Source: Candidatus Microgenomates bacterium (lineage in GTDB: Bacteria; Patescibacteriota; Microgenomatia; UBA1406; GWC2-37-13). Taken from it: 19,150 bases of DNA. Location of the stretch: contig WFWI01000054.1 in the NCBI GenBank assembly GCA_015491205.1, positions 1-19,150 on the forward strand. The letters run 5' to 3'. The position numbers and the translations under genes are program-made. Below, in pieces: positions 7,264-13,977 of this stretch. Position 1 is the first letter of the stretch, and every line of letters starts with the position of its first letter. Under the pieces are notes generated by a model, which did not search any database, was not told the DNA's origin, and saw only the letters and a program-made list of their open reading frames with translations.

Positions 7264-10041
7264 TTATTTTACCTCTTGAATCGCTTGAGGGGAAGAGAGA
7301 CATTTTGGACAGATGATAGTGGAGTTTGGAACAACCTCTGTCTCAAACACAAAGCCGCATTTTTGACATTTAAACTTCTTCTTTAAAACTCCTGGCTGCT
7401 CCTCTGCTTGGCTTTCTGAGACGACTTTAAAAGTAAACTTTTCTCCGTCAAATCCAAGTCTTACAATATCACCTGGCTTTATTTTTCCTGCAATAATAAG
7501 AGATGAAAGCTTGTTCTCCACCTCCTTTTGAATGGCCCTGCGCAAAGGTCTGGCCCCAAAGGCTGGGTCAAACCCAACCTCAAGAAGCCTTTCAACCGCT
7601 GGCTCCTCCCACTCAAACCCAATTGCCTGCTCTGAAAGCCGTTTTGAAAGACCTTTAAGCTGAAGCTCAACAATCTTTTTCATATCCTCGCGGCTTAGAG
7701 GTTCAAAGACAATAATCTCATCAAAGCGATTTATAAGCTCTGGCCGGAAGAACTTTTTTAACTCCTGCAGGATCTCCTCCTTAATCTTTTCATAGTCAAA
7801 AACCTTCTCCTTTTCCTTACCATCCTTAACTGTAGCTTTATCTTGGAAAAGATGGGAACCAATGTTGGAAGTACAGATAATTACTGTGTTTTTAAAAGAA
7901 ATCACCCTTCCCTTATTATCTGTAAGCCTTCCATCATCCAAAATCTGCAAGAGGATGTTGAAAATATCGGGGTGTGCCTTTTCTACCTCGTCAAAAAGTA
8001 CAACTGAATAAGGCTTTCTGCGCACAGCCTCGGTCAACTTTCCTCCTTCCTCATAGCCAACATAGCCCGGCGGTGCTCCCAAAAGCTTTGCTACCTCATG
8101 CTTTTGCATGTATTCGGTCATGTCAAACCGGATAAGGGCTGATTCATCGCCAAATAAAACTTCCGCCAATGTTTTAGCAAGCTCTGTTTTCCCAACGCCT
8201 GTTGGGCCAAGGAATAAAAACCCTCCAATTGGCCGCTTTTCACTTTTTAACCCTGCTCTTGAGCGCCGGATAGCCTCAGCTATTGCCTTTACCGCCCTTT
8301 CCTGATCAATAAGTCGCCTGTGAATAATCTCCTCAAGCTTTAAGAGCTTTTCTGACTCTGACTCTGTAATTTTGGAAAGTGGGATACCTGTCCAGGAGGA
8401 AATTATTTGCTTGATAATCTCCACTGTAACCTCGCTTGTTGACTGAGCCTTTCTTATCTCGTACTCCTCCTTTTTCTCCTTTAGCCTATCTTGAAGCTCC
8501 TGAATCTTGGTCCTAAGCTTTCTTTCCTGAACCTTATCCTTTGCCTTTTTTGCTTCTTCCAGCTCCTGCTGAAGCTCTTTTATCTTCCGCTCCAAATTCC
8601 CAATCTCTTCAGGCAAGGAGATTAAAGGGAGTCTGACAGCAGCAGCTGCTTCATCAATAAGATCAACTGCTTTATCAGGCAAAAACCTATCTCCTACATA
8701 GCGCTTTGAAAGCTTAACAGCTGCCTCTATTGCCTTGTCAGGAATCTTAACCTTGTGAAAGGCCTCGTATTTATCCCTTAAAGCTTTAAGCATAGCTATT
8801 GCCTGCTCAACTGTCGGCTCTGGCACATAAACAGGCTGGAGTCTTCGCTCCAAAGCAGCATCCTTTTCTATGTACTTTCTGTATTCTTCAATTGTGGTAG
8901 CTCCAATAAGCTGAATCTCTCCGCGGGCCAAAGCTGGCTTTAAAAAGTTTGAGGCATCAAGCGTGTTCTCACCTGCTGCGCCAGCTCCAATTATATTGTG
9001 AATCTCATCAATAAAAAGAATTATCTGGCCCTGGGATTCCTTTACTTTTTCTATGATCTTCTTCATCCTTTCCTCAAATTCCCCTCTGTGGCTTGCGCCG
9101 GCAATAACTGACAAAAGGTCAAGCTGCAAAATCTTCTTGTCAAGAAGCGGCTCTGGTACCTTTCTCTCTACAATTCTTTGCGCTAAGCCCTCAACAATCG
9201 CAGTTTTTCCAACCCCAGCCTCACCGATAAGCACGGGGTTGTTTTTCCTGCGGCGCGAGAGAATGTGGATCACCCTTTCTATAATATCTGACCTCTCAAC
9301 CACTGGATCAAGCTCGCCTTTGGCAGCCCTGTCAGTTAAATCTATTGTATAGTCCTCAAGGGAAAACTTTTCCTTCTTCTTTTCTCCTTCAACCTCCTCT
9401 ACCTTCCCAGCAATCTTTTTCTCCAGCTTTTTAATATCAAGGTTAAATTTTGCTAAAACTCGTGCGCCAATTCCCTCGCCTTCTTTGTAAAGGCTGTAGA
9501 GAATATGCTCTGGTGAGGCAAACTCAAACCCAAACTTTCTAGCAAAAAGAAGCGCCTCGTTTAAAATTGTCTTTACCCTTGGAGAAGGCTGGGGAGAAGG
9601 GGAAGGCTTCCCTGTAGGCTTTAAAAACTTGAGTAATTCTGCCTCCACAAGTTGCGGCTGAATCTTAAGCTCTGTCAAAAGCGTAAAAATCTGAGGATCT
9701 TTCAAAAGCCCAAAAAGAAGGTGCTCGCTATCAACAAAAGGACTCCCAAGCTCCCTAGCTTTTTTCTCTGCTACAAAAATTACCCTGTTTGACCGCTGAG
9801 TAAGATGGGTCAAAAAATCTATTTTCTCTTGACTTGATTGTTGTTGAGTCTTAACTGAGATTGACGCTCTAGGTTTTTCAGAAGGCTTTGCTTGAGGGAC
9901 TCTAGGTTTCATCGTTCCAACTTGCTGAAGATTAACCTGATTGCTGAATTGCTGCTGTAAATTATCAGTTGGAGGAACAGAAGGTACAGACTTTGAACCT
10001 ACAGTTGCATTTTCCTTCTTTTTTTTAATAAAATCAAACAT
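7264..10041 (-). CDS. clpC: ClpC-like AAA+ unfoldase with C-terminal zinc ribbon
   Basis: With the ATG at 10041 the product is 925 aa. An unusual Pro/Gln/Ser-rich N-terminus (about 12-72) precedes two Clp-N repeats (about 75-210). The first AAA+ module has GEAGVGKT at 273-280 and LFIDEI at 342-347. A short charged coiled coil follows (about 480-532), then a second module with GPTGVGKT at 612-619 and VLFDEVEKAH at 681-690, and a ClpB-D2-small domain. The C-terminus has a four-cysteine ribbon, CQKC (892-895) and CPKC (911-914), not found in ordinary ClpC. The short middle domain fits ClpC rather than ClpB. The loop between SNIGS and FRPELINR has no I/V/L-G-F tripeptide, the usual ClpP contact, so ClpP partnership is doubtful. 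An extension back to 10077 is rejected because the promoter lies in it. It heads an operon with a small membrane protein and an M50 protease. Confidence 0.9.
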   Translation of the reverse strand: MFDFIKKKKENATVGSKSVPSVPPTDNLQQQFSNQVNLQQVGTMKPRVPQAKPSEKPRASISVKTQQQSSQEKIDFLTHLTQRSNRVIFVAEKKARELGSPFVDSEHLLFGLLKDPQIFTLLTELKIQPQLVEAELLKFLKPTGKPSPSPQPSPRVKTILNEALLFARKFGFEFASPEHILYSLYKEGEGIGARVLAKFNLDIKKLEKKIAGKVEEVEGEKKKEKFSLEDYTIDLTDRAAKGELDPVVERSDIIERVIHILSRRRKNNPVLIGEAGVGKTAIVEGLAQRIVERKVPEPLLDKKILQLDLLSVIAGASHRGEFEERMKKIIEKVKESQGQIILFIDEIHNIIGAGAAGENTLDASNFLKPALARGEIQLIGATTIEEYRKYIEKDAALERRLQPVYVPEPTVEQAIAMLKALRDKYEAFHKVKIPDKAIEAAVKLSKRYVGDRFLPDKAVDLIDEAAAAVRLPLISLPEEIGNLERKIKELQQELEEAKKAKDKVQERKLRTKIQELQDRLKEKKEEYEIRKAQSTSEVTVEIIKQIISSWTGIPLSKITESESEKLLKLEEIIHRRLIDQERAVKAIAEAIRRSRAGLKSEKRPIGGFLFLGPTGVGKTELAKTLAEVLFGDESALIRFDMTEYMQKHEVAKLLGAPPGYVGYEEGGKLTEAVRRKPYSVVLFDEVEKAHPDIFNILLQILDDGRLTDNKGRVISFKNTVIICTSNIGSHLFQDKATVKDGKEKEKVFDYEKIKEEILQELKKFFRPELINRFDEIIVFEPLSREDMKKIVELQLKGLSKRLSEQAIGFEWEEPAVERLLEVGFDPAFGARPLRRAIQKEVENKLSSLIIAGKIKPGDIVRLGFDGEKFTFKVVSESQAEEQPGVLKKKFKCQKCGFVFETEVVPNSTIICPKCLSSPQAIQEVK

Positions 10042-10048
10042 ATAGACA

Positions 10049-10077
10049 ATTATGATAAAAATTAGAAAGCTTGTCAA
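10049..10077 (-). promoter_or_regulatory. Strong sigma-70-type promoter of the clpC-like operon
   Basis: On the minus strand a perfect TTGACA (10077-10072) is followed after 17 nt by CATAAT (10054-10049), one mismatch from TATAAT. The -10 box ends 7 nt before the ATG at 10041, so the mRNA would be nearly leaderless. The first base of the -35 box is paired with the A of the start codon of the divergent gene at 10077, so the two genes share this small control region. Confidence 0.75.
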
Positions 10078-11345
10078 TGGATAGACTAAAAGCTGTACTT
10101 GCTATAGGCTCGATTCTTTTGTTAGGGGTAATAGTCTTTTTAATATCTAATCTTAATGGAAAGGCACCTTCGCAAAAACTTTTTCCTATAAATGTATTTA
10201 AAAAACAAAAACAAGAAAAACCCTTAACAAAACCTCCTACTCCTTTAAGAAAGCCCAATCTAACCCCCTCGCCTATCACCTCTGTTGAAAAAAGTTTTAC
10301 TTTTCCTAAAACTTTAGACACAAAATCAACCCAAAAAATACAAGAGGTAATAGATACGCTCCCGCTGGAAACTGAGAGTTATCAAGCAAGCTTTTCAGCC
10401 ACAATTGGAAAGGTAATCGTTTTTGAAAAAAGGCCAGGAGGTAAAAATGATTTCCAAGAAACTCTTGCAAACCTTGGTCTACCCCAGAATCAGATTAAAA
10501 ACATTATTATCTCAACCTCCTCACCAGAAGACCTTGAAAAGTATCGCGAGGCAGAGGAGATTGTAAAAAACCTTCATATTGAAGAAACTATAAAAATAAG
10601 GCCCACGCCAACGCCTTACAAATTCAAAACGGTTAAGGAGTATAAAAAAGAACAGGAGTTTAGAGCTTCAAAATCTTTGGAAAATACTATCCGAAAGATC
10701 TTCACTATCCTCTCCACTCCAGCAGAATATTTTGAGCCTCAAGAAGAAACTCCCCCTTCTCCTTTACCTGTGGCAGAAAAGCCTATACCTCCAAGCCTTA
10801 GAGGAATAGTTATGGAGGTTTCCCAAAGGGTCGGTGTACCCGAAGGAGTGCTTATGGGAGTTTTATCAATAGAAAATCCAGCGGTCTTTTACCTGCCTGA
10901 AATAAAGGTGCGAGAATATTCAAAAGCTGGCGCTGTTTGGCCTGAGTGTAGGCCCAATATCTGCTCTGCAGCAGGGCCTATGCAGATAACTACAGGAGTT
11001 GATTCCTTTGGCTCCTCCAGTTGCTCTCAATGTTGTTGGAAAGGGAGCTGTCTTGACACGCGCGGTGGCTGCCCAAATCAATGGGCCATCTATGGCCAAG
11101 CTGTAAACCTTTATGGAGGTTATAATCGCGAACCTAACCCCTGCAATATCCTGGACAATATTTATGCAGGTGCTTTAAAATTAAAAACAGACAGCAAAGC
11201 AAGCAATCCTTTAGTCTGGACAAAAGAAGAAGTTTTCAGAGCAGCCCGAGCTTATTATGGAGATTGTAGCGTGAAATACAGCAGGCTCGGAAATAGGACT
11301 TATTGTGAGTACGTGTGGGATTATTATCAAAGTTATGGCAGGTAG
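10077..11345 (+). CDS. Membrane-anchored lytic transglycosylase (SLT-like, VirB1-type role)
   Basis: The ATG at 10077 gives 422 aa; a TTG at 10071 would add two residues. One N-terminal membrane anchor (about 6-24) is followed by a Pro/Lys-rich linker, an unrecognised region (about 85-170), and a C-terminal SLT-like lysozyme domain (about 240-420). The domain has VLSIENP with E266 as likely catalytic acid, SAAGPMQIT (297-305), DNIYAGALKL (360-369) and AARAYYG (389-395), the usual order of lytic transglycosylase motifs. It cuts peptidoglycan glycan strands outside the membrane. The domain holds ten cysteines, including CSQCC at 316-320, which suggests disulfides. It is co-directional with a VirB6-like gene 9 nt downstream. 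Type IV secretion systems use a similar enzyme (VirB1) to open the wall, so the same role is inferred. Confidence 0.8.
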   Translation: MDRLKAVLAIGSILLLGVIVFLISNLNGKAPSQKLFPINVFKKQKQEKPLTKPPTPLRKPNLTPSPITSVEKSFTFPKTLDTKSTQKIQEVIDTLPLETESYQASFSATIGKVIVFEKRPGGKNDFQETLANLGLPQNQIKNIIISTSSPEDLEKYREAEEIVKNLHIEETIKIRPTPTPYKFKTVKEYKKEQEFRASKSLENTIRKIFTILSTPAEYFEPQEETPPSPLPVAEKPIPPSLRGIVMEVSQRVGVPEGVLMGVLSIENPAVFYLPEIKVREYSKAGAVWPECRPNICSAAGPMQITTGVDSFGSSSCSQCCWKGSCLDTRGGCPNQWAIYGQAVNLYGGYNREPNPCNILDNIYAGALKLKTDSKASNPLVWTKEEVFRAARAYYGDCSVKYSRLGNRTYCEYVWDYYQSYGR

Positions 11346-11354
11346 TAGAACATT

Positions 11355-13097
11355 ATGGAAGAACTAAAAGTGATTTTAAAACTAGGAGGAAAAGCTTTAG
11401 TCAAGTTTTTTAAAATCCTTAGAATAGCATTCTTAGTTATAGCTGTATATGTAATTGTCATCTCTTTATTTTTTTATTTTGCAAAAAAGGAACAGGCAAA
11501 ATACAATCTTCCTCAAAGACAAAAACAGATGAAAGAACAGCTATATAAAGATTTCTTTTTAAACTATGAAAAGCTTCCGGAAGAAGAAAGAAAGGTACTT
11601 GATCTTTATAGAGCCACGGCTTGCTTTACCACAGGAAATCTTTGTAGCAAAGACCCTTCCGAAAGCTTTGAATATTTTAAACAAAGCTTACTTGGAAAAT
11701 TAACCTCTCTTATAACCCTCCCTTATTCTACCCCACCAGCCTCTGGTATAGCTTGGACTGTAAACACCCTTGCAAATATAGGGGTAGTGCCAAAAGCTGT
11801 TGCTGCTCCTGTGGGAGGCATAGGGCTTAATGCAATCTCCCCTTTTTACCCAATCTGGTCCCTCTTTAGAAACATTGCTTATCTTGCGGTAGTGCTTCTT
11901 CTTTTAACCATTGGCTTTCTCATAATGCTGCGAACAAAAATAAACCCTCAAACGGTCATTGGCATAGAAAACTCTCTTCCCAAAATTATCGTAAGCCTTA
12001 TACTCATAACCCTTTCCTTCCCAATTGCCGGATTTTTGATAGATCTTATGTATATATTTACTTTGCTGGTAATATTTATGCTTTATCCTCAGGATGCAAA
12101 TTTTGCAATTCAACAGTCAAATATTTATTTAACAGGAGGCTTTAAAAACCTCCTCCCACCAGGAACTTGGGGATTTGCTTATAACCCTTATGCGTGGACT
12201 GTAGCTTTAAATTTACCCAAGATACTTCCTGGAATATTATATTGGGGAATACACTTTTTGGGAACAACTGTATTGTTTATACTCTCAGCAGGCATAAGGA
12301 GAAGTGCTCTCAAAGATTTACCTAAAGATACAGCTAATGAAGCTTCGTTATCTCTACTGGGTATAAACCCCTCTGCCGTAAAAGGAGCGTTAGGGTTGAT
12401 TGGAGAAATTATTAGTATTATTTCTATTCTAACTACTGTCTTCTTTTCAACCTCTATTGTAACACTCTTTATTTACCTCTCTATTCTCCTTTCAATACTC
12501 TTCACAATGTTCAAACTTTTCTTTTTACTCTTATTCACTTATTTGCGAGTAATAATAAACCTCATCTTCTCCCCTCTCTACATGCTTTTGGAAAGCATAC
12601 CCGGAAAATCAGGAGCAACGAATTGGATAAAAAATATGTTCATAGAGCTTTTAACCTTTCCCTTGGTAGTACTATTCATACTTCTTGCCAAGCTTGTTAT
12701 GGAACTCAATCTTCCTCCTGAACCCACCCCTTGGACTCCACCTTTTCTTTATGGAATAGATCAAAATGCTATAACTTACTTAGTAGGACTTGGAATATTT
12801 TTAATGTCTCCGGGGCTTATAAGACAAATCAAGAAATCATTAGGCGCAGCAAAGCCTCTAGTTGACCTTAATCTTAAAACCTTCTTGTTCGGTGGAGGGG
12901 CTCTTGTTGGTGGATTCCTAGGAGGTGTACAAATGGGAAGATCTTATCTAGCTCTTATGCCTGAGTCTGTAAGGAAAAGCATTGGAAGCCTAAAAGGATT
13001 AGGAGGTCTACTTGTCCCTAAAGACCCAGTAGTAGAGTCTATCGAAAAGCTAGCACAATCTATCCAATCCGACAAAAAAAACCAACAAGGTTCATAA
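11355..13097 (+). CDS. VirB6/TrbL-like polytopic membrane protein
   Basis: This 580-aa protein has an N-terminal membrane helix (about 21-43), a charged outer or inner domain (about 45-115), and then a row of helices. These include the conserved-looking block MLRTKINPQTVIGIENSLPK (191-210) followed by two helices. More helices lie in the C-terminal half, and a Gly-rich helix (FGGGALVGGFLGG, near 514) precedes a charged tail ending in Lys/Gln. Proteins with this layout and block are common in CPR genomes and are often linked to VirB6/TrbL channel components of type IV secretion. The link is by topology and neighbours, not by a decisive motif. It begins 9 nt after the lytic transglycosylase stop, without a Shine-Dalgarno sequence, and ends one base from the stop of the convergent gene. 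Confidence 0.65.
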   Translation: MEELKVILKLGGKALVKFFKILRIAFLVIAVYVIVISLFFYFAKKEQAKYNLPQRQKQMKEQLYKDFFLNYEKLPEEERKVLDLYRATACFTTGNLCSKDPSESFEYFKQSLLGKLTSLITLPYSTPPASGIAWTVNTLANIGVVPKAVAAPVGGIGLNAISPFYPIWSLFRNIAYLAVVLLLLTIGFLIMLRTKINPQTVIGIENSLPKIIVSLILITLSFPIAGFLIDLMYIFTLLVIFMLYPQDANFAIQQSNIYLTGGFKNLLPPGTWGFAYNPYAWTVALNLPKILPGILYWGIHFLGTTVLFILSAGIRRSALKDLPKDTANEASLSLLGINPSAVKGALGLIGEIISIISILTTVFFSTSIVTLFIYLSILLSILFTMFKLFFLLLFTYLRVIINLIFSPLYMLLESIPGKSGATNWIKNMFIELLTFPLVVLFILLAKLVMELNLPPEPTPWTPPFLYGIDQNAITYLVGLGIFLMSPGLIRQIKKSLGAAKPLVDLNLKTFLFGGGALVGGFLGGVQMGRSYLALMPESVRKSIGSLKGLGGLLVPKDPVVESIEKLAQSIQSDKKNQQGS

Positions 13098-13098
13098 T

Positions 13099-13944
13099 CT
13101 AGTCTAAAAAGGGGATGCCTAAAATATTGACTCCTACTATCTTTAATATAAACACTGAGAAAATGATCACTAGAAGCCCAATTATGCAAGATGTAATTCT
13201 TTCTTTTTCTGATTTTATTTTTTCAGGATTTCCACGAGCAAATTGAATTTGGATGGCAGAGTAAATTATGCACAAAAACACGTAAAGTCCCGCCAATCTT
13301 AATCCTAACCCAAAAACGTTAAAAAATATAAACCTCTCAGGTTGAAAATAAATACAACCAACAGCTGAATAATATCCTCCATCTAAAAGACACTTTGTAC
13401 ACTTGGAGTTTTCTGATGAATCTGTATATCTATTGCATAAATCACCTATTTTACTTACTATAGCCTTTTTATCCCTTAAATAAGCCTCTTCAGGAGTAAG
13501 ACATCTACAATCAGGATCGCGTGGATCTGGAGTACTTTGCTCTCCTCCCAAAAAACAAACAGGAGGATCAACATCTTTACCCGTGTTTTTTATCTCCTTA
13601 ATAACGCTTGTATACTTCTCAACTACCTGAGCAGTTTTTCTTAACTCTCCAAGTCCTGGTAAGTAACCTAGCCCTTTCGCTGCCTTAACTACAATTCCTA
13701 CAAAGTTTGGAACATCCGAATCTTTTTGTAAATTATCCCTTATAGCATTAATTGCTTCTATACTACAACATTTATTTTTCCCTTCTACACCTGGCAAGCC
13801 ACAGTCAAAAAGAGGCAGCTCATTCACTTTAAGCTTTTTTTTAGCATCCTCTAAAGTCTTCTCTTGGGAGTATACGTTAGAGGCTTGAAATGTGGCCAAA
13901 AATAATACAATAATGGATAAAAAAAGAAGCCTTTTTACACCCAT
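13099..13944 (-). CDS. Secreted-side cysteine-rich protein with VirB2/TrbC-like C-terminus
   Basis: The product is 281 aa. Residues 1-26 look like a cleavable signal peptide (hydrophobic core, then SNVYS before QEK). The outer domain has ten cysteines (48, 59, 60, 130, 146, 148, 170, 182, 185, 197), including CRC and CTKC pairs. The C-terminus has two membrane helices (about 205-233 and 250-273) joined by ARGNPEKIKSEKERIT, then GIP near the end. The GNPEK loop is shared with the 105-aa protein encoded at 6105-6422. Similar proteins, a cysteine-rich domain with a pilin-like helix pair, are frequent in CPR bacteria near type IV secretion-like genes. It may be a surface-exposed pilin or channel subunit held by disulfides. 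It lies 33 nt downstream of the 1362-aa gene on the same strand and is probably co-transcribed. Confidence 0.7.
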   Translation of the reverse strand: MGVKRLLFLSIIVLFLATFQASNVYSQEKTLEDAKKKLKVNELPLFDCGLPGVEGKNKCCSIEAINAIRDNLQKDSDVPNFVGIVVKAAKGLGYLPGLGELRKTAQVVEKYTSVIKEIKNTGKDVDPPVCFLGGEQSTPDPRDPDCRCLTPEEAYLRDKKAIVSKIGDLCNRYTDSSENSKCTKCLLDGGYYSAVGCIYFQPERFIFFNVFGLGLRLAGLYVFLCIIYSAIQIQFARGNPEKIKSEKERITSCIIGLLVIIFSVFILKIVGVNILGIPFLD

Positions 13945-13977
13945 ACATTAAAAGAGTAGTAGATTTTTATAAAAAAT

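Noticed and set aside
7259..7303. Longer start for the 57-aa membrane protein
   Set aside because: It would overlap the clpC-like gene by 40 bp and add a polar stretch; the ATG at 7258 has a GAGGT upstream and a 5-nt gap.
9053..9352. 99-codon open frame on the plus strand opposite the clpC-like gene
   Set aside because: It is the mirror of conserved AAA+ coding sequence; composition is Ser/Pro-rich without a recognisable domain. Similar frames opposite the 1362-aa gene (14476-14787, 17238-17450) were rejected for the same reason.
10042..10077. N-terminal hydrophobic extension of the ClpC-like protein (start at 10077)
   Set aside because: The -10 box and likely transcription start lie inside this stretch; the ATG at 10041 fits the promoter and gives a soluble protein as expected for ClpC.
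10034..10321. 95-codon minus-strand frame opposite the lytic transglycosylase start
   Set aside because: It is antisense to a gene with clear motifs and would cover the clpC promoter.
12134..12154. AGGAGG / CCTCCT inverted repeat with a 9-nt loop
   Set aside because: It lies inside the VirB6-like coding region, has no T-run after it, and encodes ordinary residues (GGFKNLLPPG).
13095..13130. Intrinsic terminator between the convergent VirB6-like and cysteine-rich genes
   Set aside because: No GC-rich hairpin with a T-run is present on either strand; stops are separated by one base only.
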